From Membranipora membranacea (Eukaryota; Bryozoa; Gymnolaemata; Cheilostomatida; Membraniporidae), in the NCBI GenBank assembly GCA_914767715.1, contig OU612069.1, forward strand, positions 14,135,387-14,195,386: a DNA stretch of 60,000 bases, in the 5' to 3' direction. Below the pieces are notes generated by a model that saw nothing but the letters and a program-made list of their open reading frames with translations, did not search any database and was not told where the DNA came from. Shown piece by piece: positions 12,146-23,600 of this stretch. Every line of letters starts with the position of its first letter. The stretch's first letter is position 1. The translations under genes and the position numbers were made by a program.

Positions 12146-13941
12146 GACAAAATCTAACTCGGATGATTATTCAGCCAGAATTCTTGAGAAACATTTCATC
12201 CATCAGGTACTCAAACTCAGCTAAAATAGAATACCACAGTGCAGTTTCCGGTTCCGGTTATTATTTAGCCTGCGCTCTATTATCATTACAGCAATGTCTT
12301 GGAACCTCCCCTAAACTGAAGTGTTACCCAGCTTAGAGTCAGCAACTACTTTGAGATTTGCATCGTGTAATGCACAAAGCTAATGCTGCCTAGAACTTTA
12401 GTTACTACCCATGAATGCTTTGCTGCAAAACCTTGGTTGCCCTTTAACAACTGTCAGCTTTGAGAAAAAATCCAGTGGCTCAATCACAAGAGGATTCTGC
12501 AGCTTAAAGATGGAGTGTAATTCAGATCCAGCATTAATTGTAGATACTTGGTGGTCTATCTACAGGGATTTACTTGTGCGGGGAGTAATACTATGGACCA
12601 AAAATTTTTTTATGAGACTTACTTTTACCAATTTGCTATGCTCAAAATGAAATCCTAAAAACTTATGAGATCACGGTAATTACACGGAGCATAGCATGTC
12701 TTGTCAAGACAGGCTACATTGAGCCATATTTAATAGTGTAAAGCATGATGATTGATGATATATTGACTTATAATTCATAAGAAAATCATTATCATGCAGT
12801 GCACCTGCTTTGACACACATTGTGACACTGTAATATAACTATAAACTGAACTGAAAATTATTGTGTGCCTACACTTTTTTACATCTAATTTTCTTTTAAA
12901 AAAAGAAAATTAGGTTTCAAAACTACATCAGCAGAGTCAAATATAGTTGAGGAATGTGTAGCTATAATGATTTTCAAAAATACTAAATATTTACTGAGAA
13001 ATACCGCTAAATGTAAATAAGTCATTATTGATTGATAGGGCATTGTTTATGAGAGTCCTACATATGACATCATACTCTTGCATATAAATGTAAACAAATT
13101 GTTATGATGTATTTGGCGCCAAATCGGAGCACATGTACATAATCGGAATCGGGTGATCTATCAACCTGGATAGGGACGAGAGAAAGTGAATCTGAGCCGT
13201 ACCCCCTCTTTAAGGTTTTTTGGTTTTAGAGGCCAAATTAATCATAATGAATTGTATATTTTGGCATTTCCCAACATACATATGATGGCAATGTTACAAA
13301 TGCCATCGCTCAGGTTGCTTATAATTTCACTATTCAGATTTCAACACTGACTGGCAATTTGAATATACAGTGAGTGAAGAAAATAAACAAAAATTGCTCG
13401 TCATAGAATGGGAGAGACTTGCTGAGCATTTCATTCTGTTTTGGTCCGATTGAAGGATGTGGGAAAAACCAGGCAGGACAATTTTAAACACTAGCAATGA
13501 TTCATGCTCAGAAGAGATTAAATCTCTAATCGCAAATCTCAAGAATCTTATCAAAATTATAGTCATGACTGTAACATGCACTGATTTGTGTGTGATTTGA
13601 ATAAGTCTGGAATGATGCAGTAAATTTCATGGATATAAACAAAGACAACTGTATCGGTATAGATCATCAGTCGTCCATCTTATACATTCGGGCCATCATT
13701 ACAAGCAGCAACTACAAATTGAATTTCAATTTCAGGATAGTCTCAGACTTTCGGATCAAAATTTCGTGCCTGGTTTCTTCTAAACAAAAGGTATTCAAAC
13801 ATAAACTACTGTGTAAAATGGTGATTCATTTGACCATTCAGAATTAAACACCAACTTTTTTTTAATCAACTGTATTGAACAGTGAAAAAGTGACTCAAAA
13901 CAAATCTTAAATTCAAAGAGGTGAGGATGAATGCTCAATGT
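12146..13941. other. No gene seen; one perfect hairpin
   Basis: AT-rich sequence with short, unsupported open frames on both strands. A perfect 13-base inverted repeat with a 3-base loop lies at 12885-12913 (ctaattttctttt and its complement). It is too AT-rich to be convincing as a functional RNA. Confidence 0.5.
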
Positions 13942-13947
13942 TTTATT
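13942..13947 (-). terminator. Polyadenylation signal for the 77-aa secreted protein gene
   Basis: TTTATT on the plus strand reads AATAAA on the minus strand, about 75 bases downstream of the minus-strand stop codon at 14022-14024. Confidence 0.55.
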
Positions 13948-14021
13948 CTGCAAGACTATATATTTTTCAATCACATTTTATGAATGAATTAATTTCACAC
14001 AATTTGGTGAAGAAATTCCTG

Positions 14022-14391
14022 TTACTTCTTTGCGATCTCTTCATTGAGATGATTAAGCAAGCTGGTCAATACTTCAGCATTTGATAGACGTTTTCCACTT
14101 TCTTGTGTAGCCTGCAACAAGAGTAAGAGAGTAGAGATTAAGTGATAACCATCTCAGCATTTTATATTTTTACTTAGTTCCAAGTACTGTAGAGAAACAC
14201 AATAAATCAAATGCCAATATCGGTACAGATTACTCGGTTAACTTTACCTCACTCATTTCAACTAGATAGTTGCGTAAATCTCTAGCACCTACAACTGCGA
14301 TTTCCTCCTCATCAGCAGCCGCTGCTTCAACATTAAACAGGTTGCAAGCAACAAGCACCACAGCATATACGGCAAAGACTTTGATAGACAT
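14022..14391 (-). CDS. Small secreted protein, 77 aa (2 coding exons)
   Basis: Exon 1 is 14248-14391 (ATG at 14391) and exon 2 is 14022-14111 (TAA at 14022-14024). The intron is GT-AG with phase 0. Residues 1 to about 23 form a clear signal peptide (MSIKVFAVYAVVLVACNLFN, then VEA). The mature part is acidic near its start (AADEEE), has no cysteines and looks helical (RDLRNYLVEMSE, LTSLLNHLNEEIAKK). The gene is probably preceded by non-coding exons: an acceptor lies just upstream of the ATG, at about 14411, and a donor on the minus strand lies near 14929. I do not recognise the family. It could be a precursor of a secreted peptide; no dibasic cleavage series is seen. Confidence 0.65.
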
Positions 14392-14602
14392 ATTTGTTAA
14401 TCTTCTAATCTGTAACAACAGAAAACTGCATGTGATCTGAATCAGGTACACAACAAACACGGAGTTATTCACAAGCAATGAGAAAGCTTCATGATCTGGT
14501 ATTGTATGTCCCGCTGTCAATTGAGTCATGTTATGTTATAATTAGGTGTTGACAAAATTAAATACTAAGCTGGCATAGAAGCTTTGAGATCACACAATAA
14601 AT

Positions 14603-14769
14603 ACATTAGCATTAGCGTTAGCATTAGTTCAGCATTAGCATTAGCATTAGCATTAGCATTAGCATTAGCATTAGCATTACCATTAGCATTAGCATTAGCA
14701 TTAGCATTAGCATAAGCATTAGCATTAGCATTAGCATTAGCATTAGCATTAGCATTAGCATTAGCATTA
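14603..14769. repeat. (AGCATT)n hexanucleotide microsatellite
   Basis: About 27 tandem copies of a six-base unit with a few interruptions (gcgtta, accatt, cataag). It lies between the likely 5' UTR exon and the coding exons of the small secreted protein gene, so it is probably intronic. Confidence 0.9.
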
Positions 14770-14932
14770 ACAAAATAATACCAGTTGATAATTGCTAATC
14801 AGTAATCAGCATACACCTGCACTGATCAGCAAAATTCAGCTTTAGACAGGTTTGTAACTCTGGATCATTTCATGATGCCGATCAATCAATTATATAAATG
14901 AGGATCAAAAAGATCTTTGTGTATTACTTACC

Positions 14933-17900
14933 TTCTCTCTCTTGGTAGATGAATTTTAGAATGCATTTTTAAAGATTCACACCAGTTTATATACAAAATG
15001 TTCTTCCTTATTTGATATGTTTCAACAAGGAAAGCAACAAGGTGACAACATCCATTTCCTTTAGGACTTGACGATAAGTTTGATGTAATCATCCGTTCAA
15101 ACTCTGACTTTAACTTATCAAGAGAACTTCTGCACATCCAATGCTTATTGCGATGAATAGCAGCATTAATGTAACAATTTGCTGGTTGTTCTCATGCTAG
15201 CCTCTGATGCAGAATCATAAATCAGGAGTGGTCTAATTGTTAAGGGTGCAACCTTGCCAGATTTGCAGTCCACAAATTATTTCCGGCGCCGGCAGTCATG
15301 CCCGATTTGGTACTGACACATCATTTATGGTCAACATGCGTAACATCTTATCAAAAACTGGAGGTTCACAGTTGCAAGCGGTATGGGTATACATTATGAG
15401 TACCCTATACTCTCTCTGCACAGGTTATCTGTTAGGAACAGAATTGTTTTAAAGCTCATATTTTCTCTATCCATTCATTTACCCCATAACTCAAAACAGT
15501 AAATCAATAGATCAATTAATCACGAGTATCCACGTTGCAGCCTCTAATAGCCCCCTTTAGGGGCTCATCTTCGAAGATGACCACAAAAAGTTCATCAATT
15601 ATTAAAAACTCTGTCATCTTATCTTATAACATTGTAAGGGCACCAGTCCAGAAACATGAAAGAGAGCCTATCTGTTTATCAAATGTCTTTACTGATTTGT
15701 GTATTCTGAAGCGAGAGTAAGTTTTTACATTGCATATGAGGTATGGTATCTAGGACATCCCTTGTACCTGTAGTTTGAAAATAAGCAAAGTTTGAACTAA
15801 TTCGATTAGAGTAGTATAGCATAGTTGAGACCGACAGTGAGCACTACATTGATGTATCCTTATGACTCAGCGGCATTGAATGGTCTGATTATAATCTCAA
15901 GGTTGAACAAGGATGAAGGAACAAGGAAATTTTGAAGGCTGCCTTGTTATAGGTTTCCTTGTTTAGAGGTGTTAGACAAGGTCGCGTAAAGTCTGCGCTA
16001 TTCTTTTGAACAAAAAGAAGGAAATAACCGCTTGAGTTTTCTTATTATGTGTCTCATAGTTTTAAAGTTTCAAAACCGGCTGAGTGCTTTATATTGACTA
16101 GTCTGTTACACAGATGAGTGTCACAAAAAGTGAATGATTTGTGACGGGTATGATTTCCAGCAATTCAAGTGACATTGATTCGGTCATACATTTAGGGCTC
16201 CACCATCAGCATCAATGCAACACAGATCATAGAAAGATGTTCTTAATGCTGGGATTGTGTTCACAGTGGGTGGTAATGCTGCTTCAGGCTGTCAGACAAA
16301 TACAACTCCATTTAATTACCAGCAGTTAGATGACAGAATTGAGCATCGCAGATGGTGGGGTCGACGATTGTGGTCGATTGACCATTGCCTGCTTTTGGCT
16401 GTGAGTTATATCTGGCTAGAGGTGCAGTTGGAGATGATTGGCAGTGTCTTTATGACACACTGAGGTCTGAAGTAGTCAAGATAATTACAAATTGCCTCGT
16501 AAGGCATGCCTGCTTTCTAGCCATTAGGTTTGTTGCAATGTGATATAAGAGTTAGTCAGAAAAAGTGTCACAGGCAACGTTGGCCTCATGGTACGGTAAA
16601 GGAGTGGTGAAGTTTTGAGATAGGCATTTTGAAAACCGCAATTGAGTACTAACTGGAAAGAATATTGGAGGAATAACTATATTGGTAGCAAAATATTCAC
16701 ATTCAGACTAACTAGTGACCGCTAATAAACCTTTTTTTGATTTATTGGGTTAGAATGGCAAATGGCCAATGGTGATGTGTAATTCTGTAGCAGGTTTTAC
16801 CACAGACACTTTGACCAGTCTGTTGTTCATATTGCAACTACAATGGCCAATGAGTGCTGAGATTGAAAAGACCCTCCAGGTTTAAGTATCCATGTTGACC
16901 AATATGAATATGATAAGATGTTTGATCGCTACCTGGTCAATAACGTGATGGCCCTTGAACCATGCTGAGAGCATGACCTAAATCATCATTACTACTTATA
17001 TGGGCACAGGAAAAATTCTTGCTTTTTCCTATAGCATTTGTTTCTGACATAGGATCATTAGCGCAAAATATCAACACCATACCCAGTATCCCTTCGATTT
17101 ATGTTGAGATCACACAAGAACGTTCGCATTTTTACTAGAAACTCTTGCTTGGTTTTGTCACTTTAGATACACTGTGTTAGCAAAACTAGCTGAATAGTTA
17201 GATTATTCATTTATTGGGTATGGTCTGATGTTTTTGTTAGTTTTCTGCAAGGTTAAAGGAACAAGGAAGCCTTGAAGGCTGTCTCATACACACCATAATT
17301 TCCTTGTACAGAAATAAAGGTCATTTACAAATGATAATATAATTTCCTTTTCAAAATAATATAAGGAAATTGTTTGCCAAAAAAGAGTATAATTAGTTAT
17401 TACCATTATTTCAAGGTAAAAAGAGTTAATGTCTTGATAATATTCTGTAGTTGTTTTGCCCTGTTCTTATGCGCACATAACTTTCTCACTTTCATTTAGA
17501 TTAAAGAAAAGGAATCGGTGACTTTTGATGTGACTAAGACAAAAAAATGTATACATTGTGCCAGAACAGTGTGATAAGAACTAATGGCCTAACAACAGGC
17601 CCTAAGTTCTAGGGGAGGCAGGGGCGCTCTTCCTCCCCCAGAATGATGAGTAGAGTGGCCTAAAAATGCAATCATCGAATCTTCCATGTCCATTTGAGAC
17701 TTCCATTTGCTATTTATATGTTTAAAACGCTTTGGAGCCTCCCCTACTATTTCTCCTAAACTGCAACTCTGAACAATTCTGTCATTGAAAACGAGCCAGT
17801 ATATTATAGTCAGCAGAAGATAAAAAGACATTAAAAATTTTGATGAAATTTGCGATGAAAATATCTTCGCAAAATTTTGATCTTGGGGACCACGTTGCCA

Positions 17901-18054
17901 TGCTTACTTCTGTTTGTTTCTGCAAAAGAACAAACTTGTTTTGCTGCACACAGCTGAAAGTGTATTATTGAATGAGAACCTAAAAATAGAATTACGCGAT
18001 CATCTGAGCTGCAAAACATTTGGATGCTTGCTGAACGAATTGGCCCTGACAGTG
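14933..18054. other. No gene supported; degenerate repeats
   Basis: Only short unsupported open frames are present. Two stretches, about 15897-15975 and 17248-17325, share a gaacaaggaa-n-ttgaaggctg-n-tttccttgt pattern whose ends are partly inverted complements. This suggests two decayed copies of a small foldback element. Confidence 0.45.
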
Positions 18055-18515
18055 TTATGTTGTGTATTGAAGAGGTATACGCAATCATCCTTGCTCCCCC
18101 GATGGGATGCGAGCCCACAACTCTTGAGCCAGCAATTGCGTGGCAGTGAATAGCACGCGCTTACCTTAACCAATGCACTACTCAGATCTGTGTTATCTCG
18201 TCTCATAGCTCAGTCAACTCCACCATTGCCACTCTATGCAACACAGCGTACGCGTCAGGGTTGTTGGCCTTACATGGCCAATTGCTGGGACCTCTAGGAG
18301 TGAGTTATAGCTGTATTCTGAGCTTGTCAGCATGCTGTCACATGACTTTCCATGAGTCAGTCAGAAGATGAGTGCACAGAAAAGGTATTCCCCCGAAAGT
18401 GCTGGGGGCCGGAACAATCAACCTTGAAAACTCCCCACTGGGATTCGAACCTCAACTCCTGCGACACCAATGTGCTTGATAATTTCTCTTATATGTCAGC
18501 CAAGCTCTAGGACTA
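18055..18515 (-). mobile_element. tRNA-derived SINE-like element (copy 1)
   Basis: Read on the minus strand, the element carries a B-box-like GGTTCGAATCCC near 18440, after a gcaggagttga lead-in, and a second B-box-like ggctcgcatccc near 18110. The words ggcagtgaatagcacgc and ggaacaatc-aaccttgaaa recur in the same order at 35220-35765. The stretch about 18180-18400 aligns with about 35440-35640. It may be two nested copies. No target-site duplication was resolved. Confidence 0.55.
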
Positions 18516-18626
18516 TGTTCGAAACGTAAATTCTTGTTCAGCCAAAATAGTAGGTCACTAGGTTAACAAGGGTATCAAGGTTTTACCTATTTGTCAGAGT
18601 AAGAAGAACCAAAGGACGTTATCAGA

Positions 18627-19209
18627 ATGCAATTCACAGGCTTTACCAATTTGCTCACTATTGCAGCTTGTTTGATGGCTCTACTGATGACTGTCAATGC
18701 CGAGAATGCTGAAGTGAAACCTCTGCCAAGTGTTCGTATAATCCAGACCAGAGATTGGTGAGTAATTGCATCATAAAAAAAATGACACACACACACAGAT
18801 CCTGCTTTAGATTACCCTGTTTGGTAGTACCAGTAAACGGTAACTTGAGCAGTTGTGCTAAAACACAGGATCTTTTGTAGAAGCAGCTAGATTCATTTTC
18901 AGAAGACAAATGTCTTCGCCATCCCTTTCTCTCTTACATTGTCTTTGTTCTTTCCAATTTCTCAATGAAATTTTTGTACCTTTCTAGTTTTTTTCAATTT
19001 TTCTTATGGAACTAACCCCATGTTGCAGTAAGTTTTTTTCTGGATCTATCTCGTATCTCGACAAGTCCTGCTGACGCATTCACTTTTGATGTTGTTGGAG
19101 GTTCACAGATGTTGCAAACTACGTCGGTGATCGGGTGGACGCTTTTACTAATGGTTTTGGACAAGGACTTGGCGGCGGCTTATTTTCTTTGTTTGGAAAG
19201 AAGAAATAG
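18627..19209 (+). CDS. Small secreted glycine-rich cationic peptide, 79 aa (2 exons)
   Basis: Exon 1 is 18627-18757 and exon 2 is 19101-19209 (TAG at 19207-19209). Residues 1 to about 25 form a signal peptide (MQFTGFTNLLTIAACLMALL, then MTVNA). The C-terminal part reads DWFTDVANYVGDRVDAF followed by NGFGQGLGGGLFSLFGKKK: amphipathic, glycine-rich, with a basic end and no cysteines. The acceptor before 19101 was chosen because it alone continues this frame. An alternative acceptor at 19028 would give a shorter tail ending YLDKSC. An AATAAA lies 62 bases after the stop. The composition resembles membrane-active or antimicrobial peptides, but that is inference and no family is recognised. Confidence 0.6.
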
Positions 19210-19270
19210 ATTAGGATCACAGACATATTATCACTGCATATTATGGCATGTACCTAAATCTGCTTTAAAC

Positions 19271-19276
19271 AATAAA
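19271..19276 (+). terminator. Polyadenylation signal AATAAA
   Basis: Canonical hexamer 62 bases after the stop codon of the 79-aa secreted peptide gene, on the same strand. Confidence 0.7.
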
Positions 19277-20591
19277 ACACTATAATAATGCTAAAAGTTT
19301 ATTCTTTTATCAGACATTTTGCAAAATGTTTCACTGCGGCAACATTGGTCCTATATTATCTTATATCTTGTTTCTTCAACTATCTGCAAACTTATTTTCT
19401 ATACCTCCCAAATGTTTTCCGTATGGGAAAGTAATTAGACAGGTTTTTTGGAAAGGATATTTTGGCTGGAATTTTTTTCTTTTTTGTAAGCAACAAATAA
19501 TTTATTTCTAGCCTATGAAATAGTACAATCTGATCAAAAGCTTAATCTTTAATGCTATTAACAGCACAATGAACACTCTTGGGCGCCTTCCAGTGTTTCG
19601 AAAACTCCTGCTTTCATTCCACAATAATGATATTGTGAAGATCATTAACATTTTTCTATGCTGGCCTCTCAAATTACACCACTGTACATGAGTCATATCC
19701 AGTTTTATCTGCGTAAGAAATTAAGTACTGAGGTAAGGATAATCTTAGTTAAATATTTCTTGCTTCGTGGCAAGTAGTATCACGGAATCCCAAGAGAGTC
19801 ACCATCCAAGTGCGATATTATGTTGGATTCTCCAAGAAATCTATAATCACTTCAAATTTGCGACATGCTGTTTATTTTGCTAAGCGAGTGAATTCTTGAA
19901 AGCTTAGCAGTGAATGCAGCCTTTACTGCCTGAGATGGGTATGGTAAGCATGTCAGGATGAATAATATCCATTCTTGCAGTCGAGCATGTCGAGCATGTC
20001 GAGCAAAAGCAAATATTTTAAATAATGGTAATTGTCCTCTCTTTAGCCATGAGGAGACAACGCCTTCATCCTCAGACCCTTAATTTTACTTAGATTTTCT
20101 TATTTCAGGCTAGATTATTAATCGAACTTAAATTATATAAGTTGATTATCTTAAGGAACAACCTGCAACAACAAAATGCACAGGAACAAAGGTTCTTTCA
20201 CAGTCTTGGTTTTGTTTTAAATAATCGTTTTTAAGCAAATGTAACAAATAACACCAACAATTATCTCACGCACAAAGAATAAAAGGACTGCTGCAATTAA
20301 AATGAGAACCATCAAGTGTGGTCTTTTGTTCAGACTTTATCAATGTGTAGGAGCAACTTCAACGAAAATAAAATCTCTTGTCTGAAGATTATGCAATATT
20401 GCCGCCCTAGTGATAGTTCGATCCAGATCCTCACCTTCATGGCTTGCCAACAGTTTAATCTCCTGCCTTATCTCGGATCTTATATTTGATCATGTGCTGA
20501 TAACCAATTCACATCAGAGGATTAGCTAATGATAACTCTTGTATGAGCTATTGGTCCACTGATTATCCTTAGAAATTCTTGCAGGGAAAGC
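19277..20591. other. Intergenic, no gene seen
   Basis: Only short unsupported open frames. A minor triple repeat of gtcgagcat lies at about 19979-20004. This interval presumably holds the promoter of the SVEP1-like gene. Confidence 0.5.
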
Positions 20592-20597
20592 TATAAA
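20592..20597 (+). promoter_or_regulatory. Possible TATA box of the SVEP1-like gene
   Basis: TATAAA lies 40 bases upstream of the ATG at 20637. If used at normal spacing it would give a very short leader of about 10-15 bases. This is a weak, position-based inference. Confidence 0.25.
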
Positions 20598-20636
20598 TCA
20601 GTGCTTTATTGCGCTGTAAGTGATTGAATTGAAATC

Positions 20637-23600
20637 ATGCATTCCAAGGGTCTGGCTTCAATTGCCACTCTTCTAGGCTTACTTTACGCTGGGCCAGTAG
20701 AAAGTCTCAGCTTTAAAGAGGTTAGTGATCGCGTATATTGTTTTATACGGAGCTTTTGTTGATGAAATAACTTGTGATGCACAAACTTAATGTAATACCA
20801 ATAATAAGAATTTTTTCTCTTTCAAAGTTTCTCGGATGTCTGATGTTCAACAACTGTGTGTAAATTTTAAGGTTTATTGCCTGCCTGCTAAAGTTATCAA
20901 ATTTAGTTTTACGAAGGGAAAAGCTTGCCCTGCATCGCATTCAAGACGCTGCAAATAAAAAATCTTTGATCGTCCCATCCAGGGCACCGCAAAACAACCA
21001 ACCTCTTCGTTTATAATCTGATACTTATTGGATTACAGAGTGGTAGCGTCTCTCACAAGTATACAAGGTATTTAATAGCGTAAAACAAAAGCATTTCAAG
21101 GTTTAATGCCATTCATGAAAGCCTGAGGAAGTAAGAAATGCAACTTTATCATGGTCTGTATAATTTGACTGACAGCTGCTTCTTTCCCATAGCAAACACT
21201 CGCCAAAAACATCCAGATAGAAGCCAGCTGGATAGCAAAGGATGCTAGAGAAATGGTGGACCTGGTCTTTGTGCTGGACAAAAGTGGCAGTGTATCCAAA
21301 AAGGAGTTTAATCAAGTCAAGCAGTTCATGAGAAACTTTCTGGAGTATTTCAGTGTGGCTGTCTTACACACACAGGTAAAAGGGCACATTAATGTTAGTT
21401 AGTAGTTAATTCAGCCATCAATGCAGCTACTAATTGATCAGCGGCAAAATAACCTATGTAACACTGTCACTTAAAACTAATAAATCTGTAAGTTTGTTGT
21501 GAATCCTTTGCATATGATGATAAAAAACGCGTCTTTGGTTTTAAAAATAACACCAAATAGAACTTCAAATTTACAAAACACTCTCAATTATCACTCTATT
21601 AACTGAACATCAAATGTGTTGTACATTATCAATAATAAAATTTCCTCTCTCGTTTATTTTTTAGGTGGCTGTGGTCTCATTTGATGATGGGGCCGTCACC
21701 GATATTCCTCTCAGATATGATGAACATAAATGCAACTTGATGAAGCAGCTTGATAAAATGCCCACCAATACTTTTGGAATGACCAACGCACAAGCAGGTA
21801 TATTTTGTAATATTTTGTGACCAGTGTAAACTGTGAATGCTGTTGGCGAAACTGAAATTTTGAATGTGTGTGCAGTGGTAGTTTAAGTAATCAAACTGAG
21901 CTTGATTCCAATGCTATAGCATTTCATTATCAACTACTTCCCTGCCAGCCCCTGGTGTTATATCTGTTGAGTATCGTATCATTGGAGAGCCAGAAAGGCT
22001 GGTCCTTGATAGGTCATTTTCTTGCGAATTACTATTATTTCCTCAGTTTTTAAACCTAGGAACGTTGGATTGGAACAAGATGCATTTTCCTAAATCCACA
22101 CCCATGGGTAATTTGTGGGCTATGAGGGATAAAATCACAAGCTCTGTCTCGGTCTGAAGACTGGGAACTGGCGTTTGTTAGGGGCGTGGCCGCCATATTT
22201 GGTGCCAAGTTGCACTCAGTTTGCAGGCAGGTTGGAGCACACCTGGGCCTCAATTGAGCCCAGTAGTCAGTAGACTGCAATGGGATTCGAACCCAATACC
22301 TCCAACACTTACTAGAGGGTAGGCGATCTAAACAACTGAGCTACCTCATGAGCTAACAACTGCCAACTTCACTAAATTCAGGTGTGGTTGTAGCGCTCTG
22401 AATACAGCAGTGGTACATTATGAGTGTTCCAATAATAAGTGATTGGGAGAAATATTGTGTCTGCAGGCTCACCTATTGGTATTCAACTCAAATATGCTTT
22501 GCGCCTGCGCTAACTAAACAAAATAGAATTTTAAGAAAAGAAACTATGTGGTTGCCTAATGGGCAAGCCAAATTTCACTGAGTTTGCCTTCTAACACAGT
22601 TAATGGTTTTCATCTTTTTCTTGTCTAATTTAAGGGCTCAGGCTGGCTATAGAACAGGTCACAAAAGGAAGAAGAAACACTGGAGCCAAACCAGTAGTAG
22701 TATTCATGACAGATGGAGACTGGAACAGAGGAACTGATCCCATCACTGCGATAAATGTTCTCAAGAAACTCAACGTGGGTCGGCTGTTTGAAATATTTCT
22801 TTGGCTTTGGTTGAATACTACTCAAACCTTACCTGTGGCTGGTCAGCTTTGGTATTGTAAAAAAAGACCACCGTGCATAAGAAAACAAAGACATGACTGG
22901 TCATGTCCAGAAGCACAGTTTATTTCACCCGAAGGTCAATTAATCTGAGTTTAAACTGAAACCAATCATAGAAGTCTTACTAGACTTCTTTTTGAAACCA
23001 TCATACTTTGAGCCTCCTACATTGAAATATAGGTAGAAAAATGAGAAATGGTGTTGTTTGTACTATTCATAGTACTTGAAATTTATAACATATATGCCAT
23101 ACTAACTTGATGTTACAGAAGTATATCAGTTTGATAAAATAACAAATCATAAGTGAAACAGAGTCAGACTTGACAAAAAACATATTTTCACTTATTGTCT
23201 TGCCACCCTGTGAATTGTGATATCTTGTGAGAAACCTTGATGTTTTCTTTCTGTATCACTGTATACTGTTGTGGCATAGGAGCATTTGAGGTCAGATGCC
23301 GTTCCTCACACCACACTGATCTGCTGGGAATAAAACACTATGCGCGGACCTCTTGATTGAAAGACCCATGTCTTAATCATTAAACCAGGGCCACTCCCTA
23401 AATACTTAATAAATACAGCTGAATTGAATTCAACAATTTCTTTTATTACAGGCGCTGGTTATGGTGATAATGATTGGGAATCAGATCAAACGGCCACAGG
23501 AGATGGAGAAGTGGGCTAGTCTGCACCAGTATACTAAGAAGCCGATGATCTATGACTTAGATAGCTTTGATATGTTTGCACATCTTGCTTACTATATTCA

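Noticed and set aside
12885-12913. Perfect hairpin as a possible microRNA precursor or terminator
   Set aside because: It is only 13 base pairs, nearly all A/T, with a 3-base loop. That is too short and too weak for a microRNA precursor, and there is no adjacent gene end.
14603-14769. Telomere-like tract (TTAGCA units)
   Set aside because: The unit is not TTAGGG, it lies inside a gene region, and it behaves as an ordinary microsatellite.
22270-22350. A true tRNA gene
   Set aside because: The A and B boxes are present but acceptor and anticodon arms do not pair convincingly, and body words recur elsewhere as a dispersed repeat.
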